Below are positions 15,564 through 23,593 of a DNA stretch of 64,000 nucleotides, piece by piece. The DNA is taken from NCBI GenBank assembly GCA_024403855.1, contig JAKSRC010000007.1, forward strand, positions 1-64,000. Reading direction: 5' to 3'. Origin of the DNA: Saccharofermentans sp. GTDB taxonomy: Bacteria; Bacillota; Clostridia; Saccharofermentanales; Saccharofermentanaceae. A program made the position numbers and the translations under genes. Below the pieces are notes generated by a model that worked only from the letters and a program-made list of their open reading frames with translations, did no database searches and was not told where the DNA came from. Each line of letters starts with the position of its first letter. Position 1 is the stretch's first letter.

Positions 15564-16340
15564 TCAGATGCTAGGTTCGCCTTCCGTATAAATAACCGGA
15601 AGATTCGGAAGACTTACTGACACAGTCTGTTCGCGAACTTCTTTTACTGGTGTTACTCTACCGTCAGCACTCATAACGACAGGTGTTGCAAGTCCTTCTT
15701 TGAATGCTTTTACGTAGTCCTGAGCTGATTCGATCTTCTTCTCGAAAAGCATTCCGCCCATATCTTTTTCTGTGATGTTATGAATGTCGGAACCGGCAGT
15801 CATAGGAAGGCCGTATTTGGAACAGTATTCATATCCCAAAGCATTCATGTTGGCGCTGTTACCGGCATTATAAACTTCGATACCATCGCATGCACCTAGG
15901 CCAAGTCGAATCTCAGAAATGTAGTCTCTTTCTCTGTAAGGGTGAGCCTGGATCATTATGCCGCCCGCTTTGTGAACGCATTCCTGAAGTTCTTTGCGCG
16001 TCATGGTCATGATGCATTCGTTTTCAAGGAGCCATTTCTTATCGACACCGTAGATTAAGTATTCATCCTTCTCGAAATTAAATTCGATACCGAACATGAC
16101 AAGGAAATCCAGTCCTTCTGCAGCCTTTAATGCGCGCTCGTAACCGGAACAATAAATCTCGACTCTTTCTTCCCAGGAAAGTTCTGCGGGAACGCATGTA
16201 TTGCCGTTGAAGAAGTGGTCAGTAACAAACAGACCGCTATAACCCCTCTTCATCATGAAAGGGATGTAATCTTCACCGTGAACTACACCGCACTTGCTTG
16301 CTTCACAAGTATGAAGGTGTGTCTCATAAATAAAACCCAT
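15564..16340 (-). CDS. PHP-domain metal-dependent phosphoesterase
   Basis: PHP-superfamily protein of 258 residues. The metal ligands are visible in order: YETHLHTCEAS (about 5-15), FVTDHF, GIEFNF, MIQAHPY, and AGSDIHN near the C-terminus. This pattern fits small stand-alone PHP proteins that hydrolyse phosphoesters such as histidinol phosphate or nucleotide 3',5'-bisphosphates. There are no histidine genes nearby. It starts 72 bases after the stop of the AMP-ligase gene, with no terminator between, so it may be the last member of the lipid operon's transcript. Its substrate cannot be assigned. Confidence 0.85.
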   Translation of the reverse strand: MGFIYETHLHTCEASKCGVVHGEDYIPFMMKRGYSGLFVTDHFFNGNTCVPAELSWEERVEIYCSGYERALKAAEGLDFLVMFGIEFNFEKDEYLIYGVDKKWLLENECIMTMTRKELQECVHKAGGIMIQAHPYRERDYISEIRLGLGACDGIEVYNAGNSANMNALGYEYCSKYGLPMTAGSDIHNITEKDMGGMLFEKKIESAQDYVKAFKEGLATPVVMSADGRVTPVKEVREQTVSVSLPNLPVIYTEGEPSI

Positions 16341-16412
16341 TATCCGTATTCCTCAAATCTGCAGATTCTCGCACAAGAATGCTAACACTTGCAAAATGTT
16401 ATATCAAGCAAA

Positions 16413-17876
16413 TCAGCCTTTAAGAAGCGCTGCAATATCCATAACACTAAAGTGTCTGATCTTCTCATACTTCGAGAGACCTTCATTTACCTTATCAATC
16501 ACCACCTGCCAGTCGCCTTCCATATCAGCTTTGCTCTTCACGAAAATATCGCATGTGAGCATCTCATCTCTGATATAAGCTTTGACAGATACGATTCTTG
16601 GATCAGCTTCCTTGACCTTATCGCATATTCTTTTCGAAGATACATTCTCGCCGTTAATAAGAACCAGCATGGTGTCTTTTCGGCCTTTAACATAAACCAT
16701 AGTACCAACGATTTTGCCAAGGTCGCCTGTGAGGAAATAACCGTCCTTATCAAAGGCTTTTTCTGTCGCCTGGGGATCGTTTAAGTAGCCGGCGAAAACA
16801 TTAGGTCCCTTGATCGCAAGTTCGCCGATTCCATCCTCATCAGGATCGATAACTTTAGCATCCACATATTCCAGCAAAGTGCCGGCGCTGTCCATATCGG
16901 TGACATCAGGATAATCGATCGAAAAGCCTGACGAAGTCTCAGATAAAGCATATGCATTCTGAGGATTCATACCCTGGTCGATAAAGGCCTGACGGATGTC
17001 GTAAGGAAGGCATGAGCCTCCGATAAAGAGATATCTGATCTTACCTCCAAGGATCATCTTCAAAGGCACATTCATCGCTTTAGAGGCATCGACAAACTTG
17101 ACGCAGACAAGTGGTACAGCACAGAAAATCGTAGGCTTAACCATCATCATTTCCTGAGCCATATTCTTTATATCGCCATTCAGATAGATCTTGAATCCGA
17201 ATACCAATGAATAAAGGAAATTGAAGATAGAACCATAGGTGTGATTAAGCGGAAGGAACAGATAGCAGATATCATTTTCATCAACCTGTATCCTTCGTCC
17301 AAGCGCTTCATAGCTTGCGTAAATATTCTTGATAGAGAGCATTACAGCCTTAGGAAAAGATGTAGAACCGCTTGTAAATACAATTTTTGCCGGCTTATCT
17401 TCATCTACCGGATCAAGCGCGAAAAGCTCCTTACATGAAGCTTTTCCGCAATCAAGCATTCTCTCAAACTCATCTTCGATACATATGAATTCAACACCAG
17501 GATGCTTGGGTTTTACCGCATTGATCTTATCTTCCAAAAGTTTGCTATAAAGCATCAGATCAATCTCGCATTTGTTGATTGCATAATCGAGATTATCGTC
17601 TTTCCAGTCCTTGTTAAGTCCAATACTCAAGCCTACGTAGTTCATTATCGCTACATCAGCAATCATCCAGGCAAGTGAGTTAGGACTATAGATACCGATA
17701 TGCTTATCTTTGTAGCCGTTATCGATCAGATATGTTGCGAGATAGTTCACCTTTTCGATGAATTCGCCGAATGTAATACCGATATATTTACCATCGACCA
17801 TCTCGTGAAGATAATCGATATCTCTCCACTTTTCATAGTCTGCTCTTAAGAATTTTTCAAGTTCATTTATAGCCAT
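16413..17876 (-). CDS. Adenylate-forming acyl/aryl ligase lacking the A10 lysine region
   Basis: ANL-superfamily enzyme of 487 residues, activating a carboxylic acid with ATP. Motifs: A3 FTSGSTSFPKAVML (about 170-183), A5 YALSETSSG, A7 YFLTGDLG and A8 KGRKDTMLVLINGENVSS. The protein stops at LSKYEKIRHFSVMDIAALLKG, where fatty-acyl-CoA ligases normally continue for 20-30 residues to the A10 motif with the lysine needed for adenylation. No frameshifted remainder is obvious downstream. It overlaps the acetyltransferase gene by one base and is the last or second-last gene of the lipid operon, suggesting it activates an acyl group for that pathway or moves it to a carrier. Confidence 0.8.
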   Translation of the reverse strand: MAINELEKFLRADYEKWRDIDYLHEMVDGKYIGITFGEFIEKVNYLATYLIDNGYKDKHIGIYSPNSLAWMIADVAIMNYVGLSIGLNKDWKDDNLDYAINKCEIDLMLYSKLLEDKINAVKPKHPGVEFICIEDEFERMLDCGKASCKELFALDPVDEDKPAKIVFTSGSTSFPKAVMLSIKNIYASYEALGRRIQVDENDICYLFLPLNHTYGSIFNFLYSLVFGFKIYLNGDIKNMAQEMMMVKPTIFCAVPLVCVKFVDASKAMNVPLKMILGGKIRYLFIGGSCLPYDIRQAFIDQGMNPQNAYALSETSSGFSIDYPDVTDMDSAGTLLEYVDAKVIDPDEDGIGELAIKGPNVFAGYLNDPQATEKAFDKDGYFLTGDLGKIVGTMVYVKGRKDTMLVLINGENVSSKRICDKVKEADPRIVSVKAYIRDEMLTCDIFVKSKADMEGDWQVVIDKVNEGLSKYEKIRHFSVMDIAALLKG

Positions 17877-18943
17877 TAGTTAATACCTCTTTCAAGCAAA
17901 ACATATTCATATACATCCGTGATATCGCCTGTTGCATATGTCTGTGTGAGCTTACCGTCACGCATAAGCGCACCGATTGAAGGAAGACCGGATGCCATAA
18001 GTTCTTTCATAACGCTATAGACAATCGCCTTGCCAAGACCTCTGTGTTTCTGGTCAACGCCCATGTAAAGCATTACATAGCGCTTCGGTTTCTTCTTGAT
18101 ATTCAGGATCTTCATTATATTCAGCGGATTATTCGTGTGATAAACAAGGTTGCCGTAATCAGGAACAGATACATAGAAACCAACCTCTTCGCCTTTATAA
18201 CATGCTACCTTGGTCATGTTCATGTTCATTATCTGCTTGTAGTTTTTGAATACTTCACAGAAATCTTCGTGCTTAACATCCTTGAAGATCGGGAAGTCGC
18301 TATAAAGATCCGTAACAAGTCTGTAGACAACATCTATACAATAAGAGAACTCCTCTTCCTTAGGACTTCTTATCTCATAACCGCTGTCAAGAAATGCCTT
18401 GTAGTGCTCTTCGAATTTCGCATTGCTGTATTCTTCATCAATGCTTCGAAAAGCATGAGAAGTATAATGTTCGGCGACTTCAAATCCGTTGTCCTTAAAG
18501 AGCTTAAAGTAGTAGTCTTTGTTGTAAGGTTCTCCGGTATAAGGCGCTTCGAATTTGTTGATCTTAAGTCTGTATTTGATCCAGAAGGAAGCATCGACAG
18601 GACCTGTGATCTTCGCATAGCCTTTTTCCTTGCAAAAATCGTATGCACTGTCGAATAAGAACTTTGCTACAGCAGCATCATTTACGCACTCGAAAAAGCC
18701 CAGATAGGCTGTATCGTCACCTTCATAAGTCGTAATGCAAAAACGTCCTTCAACCTTATCCTGATCGCCTAACACCAGGAATTTATCAAGAGTAAAATAC
18801 TTGCTCAAAGGGTGCTCTTCTTTGAGGATCTTCTTCATGGTATCAGGATTTTCCATATTGTCATTGGCATCGTAAATCTTCGCTGCAAGCTTTACGAATT
18901 CCTTGATATATTTGTCTTCCTTATCGAACTTAATAAGCTTCAT
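17876..18943 (-). CDS. GNAT-family acetyltransferase, two-domain type
   Basis: Protein of 355 residues. The C-terminal third is a GNAT acetyl/acyl-transferase domain with the CoA-binding motif A VDQKHRGLGKAIVYSVMKEL (about 304-323). The N-terminal two-thirds resembles a second, degenerate GNAT-like unit (FCITTYEGDDTAYLGFFE). In this context it may transfer an acyl group onto a lipid head group or a biosynthetic intermediate. It overlaps both the dikinase-like gene upstream (4 bases) and the ligase downstream (1 base), which implies translational coupling. The acceptor is unknown. Confidence 0.75.
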   Translation of the reverse strand: MKLIKFDKEDKYIKEFVKLAAKIYDANDNMENPDTMKKILKEEHPLSKYFTLDKFLVLGDQDKVEGRFCITTYEGDDTAYLGFFECVNDAAVAKFLFDSAYDFCKEKGYAKITGPVDASFWIKYRLKINKFEAPYTGEPYNKDYYFKLFKDNGFEVAEHYTSHAFRSIDEEYSNAKFEEHYKAFLDSGYEIRSPKEEEFSYCIDVVYRLVTDLYSDFPIFKDVKHEDFCEVFKNYKQIMNMNMTKVACYKGEEVGFYVSVPDYGNLVYHTNNPLNIMKILNIKKKPKRYVMLYMGVDQKHRGLGKAIVYSVMKELMASGLPSIGALMRDGKLTQTYATGDITDVYEYVLLERGIN

Positions 18944-21213
18944 TTTGTTTCATTCCTTCTTACTATTTCTATCTTGCCGTTATCGCCGTTCATTCTTAAT
19001 ATGTCGCCCGTCTGTATCGTGTCCATCAGGTTCTTTACGCCCACTATCGATGGAATTCCTATCTCTCTTGAGATAATCGCTGTGTGCGATAGGAGTGAGC
19101 CCTTCTCGGATATTACACCTTTTGCCTGTGTCAGCAAGAAAACCCAGCCGGGATCAGTCATCTTGGTTATAAGGATCTTATCCTTAACATCACCTGTGTT
19201 GCTGACGTCAGTAATTACCAAAGCTTCACCTTCTGCTATTCCGCCCGAACAAGGCACACCAAACATCTCATCATCACTGAACTTCTTGCGATAAGAATTG
19301 ACGCTTACATGGCTTTTGTTAAATTCACCGTCAGCGAAAATAATCCTTGAATATGGCGGTAATTCTCTATAGAGCTTGTACTGTTCTTTGCGTTCAAGAA
19401 TAACAGCCATCATGTTTTGTGGTTTTTCTGCCAAGCCAAGAACCTCATCAATCGTAAGGTAATAGATGTCGTAAGATTCAGAGATCAATCCTTGTGCCTG
19501 ATATTTCTCACCAAGAGTATCTGCAAGAAGTCTTACCAGGCCATAGATACGGCTTCTGTTAAGACGGGAAATCTCACGATTATAGATGCCCAAAGAGCTC
19601 TTCTTAACGTAGTATCTGGTAAGAGCATCGTACTTATCTTCAGTAGTCTTTTCTTTGGCAAAGTTATTCCATGTCTCTTTAAGGCGTACGAGATCTTTAC
19701 GGTATTCTTCGATTCTTCTGTCGAGGAGTTCCGGATTGCTTCTGAATGTACGGCTTTCTATCTTCAGTTCCTCAAGATTGCGGTCACCGTATTTTCGGAT
19801 GTACTCTCTCTTTGCTTCAGAAAAATCTTCAGCTGAAAGTTCGTCTTTTCGAAGAGCGAGACTGATCATCTCTTTTACGGGCTTCATGCTTTCAATATCG
19901 GATATTCCACTGATATATTCGTTGATTTCCTTGTCGTCTTTTCCATACTTCTTCTTCATTCTCGACTTAAGAAGGCCGGTGAAGATAAATGAGTACAGAT
20001 CATTGAGGAGCGTGACGTCCCAGCAGTCGAAAAGCTGCAATTTAACATTGTTAAACAGCGCCACAAGTTCACTGGGCGCAAGGGTTTTATCGAATTTTGC
20101 GTTGAAATCATCGTAAATTCTTATGAACTTCTCATTGAGTTTACGCATGTTCTTCGGAACCGACAAAAGCTCATAAACGGAGTTGAAATATGTTGCTGTT
20201 CGCGCGAAAAAACCGATGTTTACATCGTCGTCGTTATAGCTCTTGTTCCGCACGCCCATCATCTCCTGCCAGACAGGAATTATCTTCTTGCTCATCGGCA
20301 GGAATTTGATAACCGTGTACCAGTTACTGATCTTATAGTAAACACGACCATTGACGTGACCTGTCATGTTAAGGAACACATCTTCGTGCTTGCTTAGTTC
20401 CTTATCGTTCTTGAGAACTCTGCTGCTTACACCTCTGAAAACTCCGCTATAAACGAGATCTACAAATGAAGTCGTCAGAGGGAGCGAGATGCCGGGATAA
20501 CTTTCAACGATGTTGCTGTTATCCATAATAAGCGGATTATCAGTTTTAAGAGTTGTTATAGGGCGTACCTGAAGGAAATAAATGACGTCATCTTTAATGG
20601 CGAATTCGATATCCAGATATTCACCGAAGACTTCCTTCATATTCTCTGACAAAGTGATCAGTTCTTCAATTTTAGAAGGCTCTAAAAGATTCTCTCTGCC
20701 TTCATAATAGAAGATCCTGTCAGTGAGATTATAAAAGTACGAAGTCGTATCAACTCTGGAAGATACAACGCCTTCACCAAGGCCTCTTCCGACTGTAATG
20801 ACGCTCTCGTTTAGAATTCCCTGTGGATTGGAAGTAAACAGGACACCTGAGATGTCAGAATCGATCATATCCTGAACGATCACATTAACTTTGATGTCGT
20901 TTATGTCGGTACCGCTTTTCGCGCAATAGGCCTTAACGTTGTCGCTATTACGCGAATCCGCAATATCTTTGACTCTTGAAGGAACATCTCTAGCTTCGAC
21001 ATTAAGGTACGTATCAAACTGGCCGGCAAAGCTTGTAGACTCTCCGTCTTCGACATTAGCCGAACTTCTTACGGAAAAGAGATTACCGTCAGAAGGAAGA
21101 ACAATATTCATGTCAGCCTTGATCGCATCTTCATAAGGGACAATTGTAAAAAGCGGAACATTAAATCCGTTATCTCTAAGCTTTATAAGATTGTCAATCT
21201 TAGTGCCGTACAT
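18940..21213 (-). CDS. Dikinase-like protein A (PEP synthase / rifampicin phosphotransferase architecture)
   Basis: Protein of 757 residues with three regions. Residues about 1-200 are an ATP-grasp PEP/pyruvate-binding domain (LFSVRSSANVEDGESTSFAGQFDTYLN, then GVLFTSNP and GRGLGEGVVS, ending in FAIKDDVIYFLQVRPITTL). Residues about 230-640 are helical and unlike PEP synthase. Residues about 650-757 are the swivelling phosphohistidine domain, with the catalytic His in GSLLSHTAIISREIGIPSIVG. The order and size match rifampicin phosphotransferase, which uses ATP to phosphorylate a bound substrate, releasing AMP and phosphate. The PEP-synthase C-terminal barrel is absent. It starts one base after the UbiA stop. 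The substrate is likely a lipid intermediate, by context only. Confidence 0.83.
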   Translation of the reverse strand: MYGTKIDNLIKLRDNGFNVPLFTIVPYEDAIKADMNIVLPSDGNLFSVRSSANVEDGESTSFAGQFDTYLNVEARDVPSRVKDIADSRNSDNVKAYCAKSGTDINDIKVNVIVQDMIDSDISGVLFTSNPQGILNESVITVGRGLGEGVVSSRVDTTSYFYNLTDRIFYYEGRENLLEPSKIEELITLSENMKEVFGEYLDIEFAIKDDVIYFLQVRPITTLKTDNPLIMDNSNIVESYPGISLPLTTSFVDLVYSGVFRGVSSRVLKNDKELSKHEDVFLNMTGHVNGRVYYKISNWYTVIKFLPMSKKIIPVWQEMMGVRNKSYNDDDVNIGFFARTATYFNSVYELLSVPKNMRKLNEKFIRIYDDFNAKFDKTLAPSELVALFNNVKLQLFDCWDVTLLNDLYSFIFTGLLKSRMKKKYGKDDKEINEYISGISDIESMKPVKEMISLALRKDELSAEDFSEAKREYIRKYGDRNLEELKIESRTFRSNPELLDRRIEEYRKDLVRLKETWNNFAKEKTTEDKYDALTRYYVKKSSLGIYNREISRLNRSRIYGLVRLLADTLGEKYQAQGLISESYDIYYLTIDEVLGLAEKPQNMMAVILERKEQYKLYRELPPYSRIIFADGEFNKSHVSVNSYRKKFSDDEMFGVPCSGGIAEGEALVITDVSNTGDVKDKILITKMTDPGWVFLLTQAKGVISEKGSLLSHTAIISREIGIPSIVGVKNLMDTIQTGDILRMNGDNGKIEIVRRNETK

Positions 21214-22122
21214 TTAGATTTTGCCAAAGATTATGAAGCAGACTATTGTAAGAAGCATCGTTGATTCCTGGAGATAGGTATAAAGCTCCACTTTCTTGAC
21301 GATGACGAACCTCTCAGGATTCTTAATGAACTGAACGAACTTCCATGTCATCCAGGATGCGAGAAGAGCAAGAACCGCTACAGAGATCTTGTTGAGATTC
21401 CATACGAGGATGAAGTTGGTGATGATATCAACAATAGTGAGAATCAATACGAAAATCGTCGAATCCCTGTATCCGAAAAGCTTCGAATATGTAGTGTAAT
21501 CCGTCTCGTCTTTTGGTGCTCTGATCTTTCTTGATACCTCCCAGATAAGTGCAGGGAAATACAATGTCCAAAGCGCCATGATGTTCGTCAAAGAGAACGC
21601 AGGAAGGCCATACTTTCGAATCGTGAAAGAGATAATGTAAAGGTTGATAAATGCCTGTACCGGATTGTGCGTAATAAGTGCGAGAGGAAGGCTTGGCTGA
21701 ATCTTCTTTTTCTTGAAGAACCACTTACTCATAAGGAAACCATAGGAATAAAGGATTCCGAGGAAAATCAGGTTTTCTCTCATGAAAGCGATATTAAGTC
21801 CAAGCACGATTGCCTGAGCTATTGCGCATGTGATAATTATGTCTTTCTTTAATACTCTGCCGCTCGGCAAGGGTCTGTCCGGAAAAAGCCTCTTATCCGT
21901 CTCAAAATCCTTTAAATCGTCAGCTACACGGAGCCATAAAAGGAATGCGAAAACAGTAAATGCACCCGTAAATTCGGCCATTCCAAGATGCACATCCTTC
22001 CATGTAACACCCATGTTCAGAAGGATGATGAAATAGATCTCAAGGAATACGATAAGACCAAGAACAAGTCCTTGCAGAATCGGGTAACGCTCCTTGTAAT
22101 ATATGTAAATTCGTTTAATCAT
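21214..22122 (-). CDS. UbiA-family membrane prenyltransferase
   Basis: Integral membrane protein of 302 residues with seven to nine helices. The first prenyl-diphosphate/Mg motif is ADDLKDFETD (about 67-76) followed by PDRPLPSG, matching the NDxxDxxxD...RPxxSG signature of UbiA enzymes. A second conserved block is EVSRKIRAPKDETDYTTYSKLFG (about 195-217), which I associate with an uncharacterised UbiA branch, not with quinone enzymes. UbiA proteins transfer prenyl groups to acceptors ranging from quinone rings to geranylgeranylglyceryl phosphate in archaeal lipids and phosphoribose diphosphate. Its overlap of four bases with psd and position among CDP-lipid enzymes favours a lipid acceptor. 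The exact reaction is inferred. Confidence 0.83.
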   Translation of the reverse strand: MIKRIYIYYKERYPILQGLVLGLIVFLEIYFIILLNMGVTWKDVHLGMAEFTGAFTVFAFLLWLRVADDLKDFETDKRLFPDRPLPSGRVLKKDIIITCAIAQAIVLGLNIAFMRENLIFLGILYSYGFLMSKWFFKKKKIQPSLPLALITHNPVQAFINLYIISFTIRKYGLPAFSLTNIMALWTLYFPALIWEVSRKIRAPKDETDYTTYSKLFGYRDSTIFVLILTIVDIITNFILVWNLNKISVAVLALLASWMTWKFVQFIKNPERFVIVKKVELYTYLQESTMLLTIVCFIIFGKI

Positions 22123-22973
22123 AAAACTGTGCCAATCCTCTCTCCGTATCTGACTTTAGTCTCGATTCCCATATCGCTCTGCTCCATAATGTCCTGATCA
22201 ATTTCCACATTATTGACGAGCATAACGACCGTCGATCCACCCGGCTCGAAATAGCCCTTTTCCTGGCCTTTATCAAACACGTCAGTTCCGTTATCAACGA
22301 TTCTTCCTATCAGCATCGCACCAACTTCGATATATGCGAGCGTTCCGAAATTTTCCGTTTTGAGCATGTTTACTTCGCGGTAATTTTCTTTGTAGATCTT
22401 GTATCTTTTCGAGATGGGACTTACCGTGTGAAGTCTGCCCTTTATAGTCTTTCTGCTGATGAGGCAGCCTCTGTCCGGATAACAGAATCTGTGGTAATCA
22501 TCGACACTTAATCTGAATACAAGTGCTTTGCCGCCCTTAAACTCCTGAGCAGCCTCTGCGTCTCCCAAAATCTCATCGAGCGTATATCCTCTGCCCTTAA
22601 CCATCATGCGCATTTCATCATCAATCTCATATACGAGAAGCTTGGAATCAGCAGGTGATATAAGCACATCTTTTGCCATGTTAACCGGGCGTTTTCCATA
22701 GCGTATCTTGCGCGTGAAGAAATCATTAAACGATGTATATTTTCGCTGCTCGAAATCATCCATTTTAATGTGATGCTCATTAACGAAAGCAGGGATTTTC
22801 TTGGCAGAGCGCTTGGTAGAATTTACCTTGCCGTAGATATTGGATACGAAATGCGACACAGCAAGTCTTAAGAAGATCCTTCCAAAGACATTGTTGTACA
22901 GAAATTCAAGCTTTGAAGCTCCGAATTGTTCAACTAATTCGTAATGTCTGGTTCTTCTGTCGTAAATCTTCAT
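22119..22973 (-). CDS. psd: Phosphatidylserine decarboxylase
   Basis: Pyruvoyl-dependent decarboxylase of 284 residues that converts phosphatidylserine (or archaetidylserine) to the ethanolamine lipid at the membrane. The self-cleavage site is GGSTVVM (about 247-253), where the Ser becomes the pyruvoyl group. The charge-relay region VDDYHRFCYPDRG contains the conserved DYHR. Length and the N-terminal segment fit the clostridial Psd group. It starts six bases after the pssA stop and overlaps the UbiA gene by four bases. The serine lipid comes from the adjacent CDP-alcohol transferase. Confidence 0.9.
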   Translation of the reverse strand: MKIYDRRTRHYELVEQFGASKLEFLYNNVFGRIFLRLAVSHFVSNIYGKVNSTKRSAKKIPAFVNEHHIKMDDFEQRKYTSFNDFFTRKIRYGKRPVNMAKDVLISPADSKLLVYEIDDEMRMMVKGRGYTLDEILGDAEAAQEFKGGKALVFRLSVDDYHRFCYPDRGCLISRKTIKGRLHTVSPISKRYKIYKENYREVNMLKTENFGTLAYIEVGAMLIGRIVDNGTDVFDKGQEKGYFEPGGSTVVMLVNNVEIDQDIMEQSDMGIETKVRYGERIGTVL

Positions 22974-22979
22974 AAGCTA

Positions 22980-23591
22980 TCAGATAAATACGAGATAAAC
23001 TACAAGCAACGCAATAGCTGCGACGCCGAATATTCCGTACCATATTCCCTTTGGCTTAATGACGTTGATCTTGAGCATCTCAAGGATAGATACGATAACG
23101 ATTCCTGCTGTAAAAACGGGAACAAAAATTACATCTTCAAGTACCAGCTTCAACAGATACAAGAGCGGGAAGATCATCGCAACATAAGTAACCGGAAGAC
23201 CGATATAGTACTTGATTGCCTTCTGGCTATCAGCAGTCACTACATTGAAATAAGCAAGTCTTGCAACACCTGCAAGTGCGAAAAACATATAAATGAAAAT
23301 ATCCCAAACATGAGTAAGACCCATGCTGATGAAGATGCAAATAGGCAGCGCAATAAAGCTTACAACATCGACCAATGAATCAAGTTCAATTCCAAACAGC
23401 TTTTCTTCTTCAGTACGCTTACATCTTCTTGCAATCATACCGTCGAAAAGATCACATACACCGGCCACCATAAGGCAGCATAAAGAATAGTTCAATTTAT
23501 CTGCAGCAAATGCAAGAAAGATACCAAGTATCGAGACAAACATTCCTACATAGGTTAAGATAACTGACTTGTTCCACTTGCCGATAATCAC
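22980..23591 (-). CDS. pssA: CDP-alcohol phosphatidyltransferase, PssA type
   Basis: Membrane enzyme of 203 residues with the full CDP-alcohol transferase signature DLFDGMIARRCKRTEEEKLF followed by GIELDSLVD (about 47-75), and five to six helices after it. The position next to psd identifies it as a serine transferase: CDP-lipid plus serine gives the phosphatidylserine-type lipid and CMP. It could equally accept a CDP-activated ether lipid, as archaeal orthologues do. It is separated by two bases from dikinase-like protein B and six bases from psd. Confidence 0.88.
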   Translation of the reverse strand: MIIGKWNKSVILTYVGMFVSILGIFLAFAADKLNYSLCCLMVAGVCDLFDGMIARRCKRTEEEKLFGIELDSLVDVVSFIALPICIFISMGLTHVWDIFIYMFFALAGVARLAYFNVVTADSQKAIKYYIGLPVTYVAMIFPLLYLLKLVLEDVIFVPVFTAGIVIVSILEMLKINVIKPKGIWYGIFGVAAIALLVVYLVFI

Positions 23592-23593
23592 AG

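Noticed and set aside
18044-18658. Long open frame on the plus strand (204 codons)
   Set aside because: It lies wholly opposite the acetyltransferase gene, whose GNAT motif and gene overlaps are clear; no homology-like features were seen.
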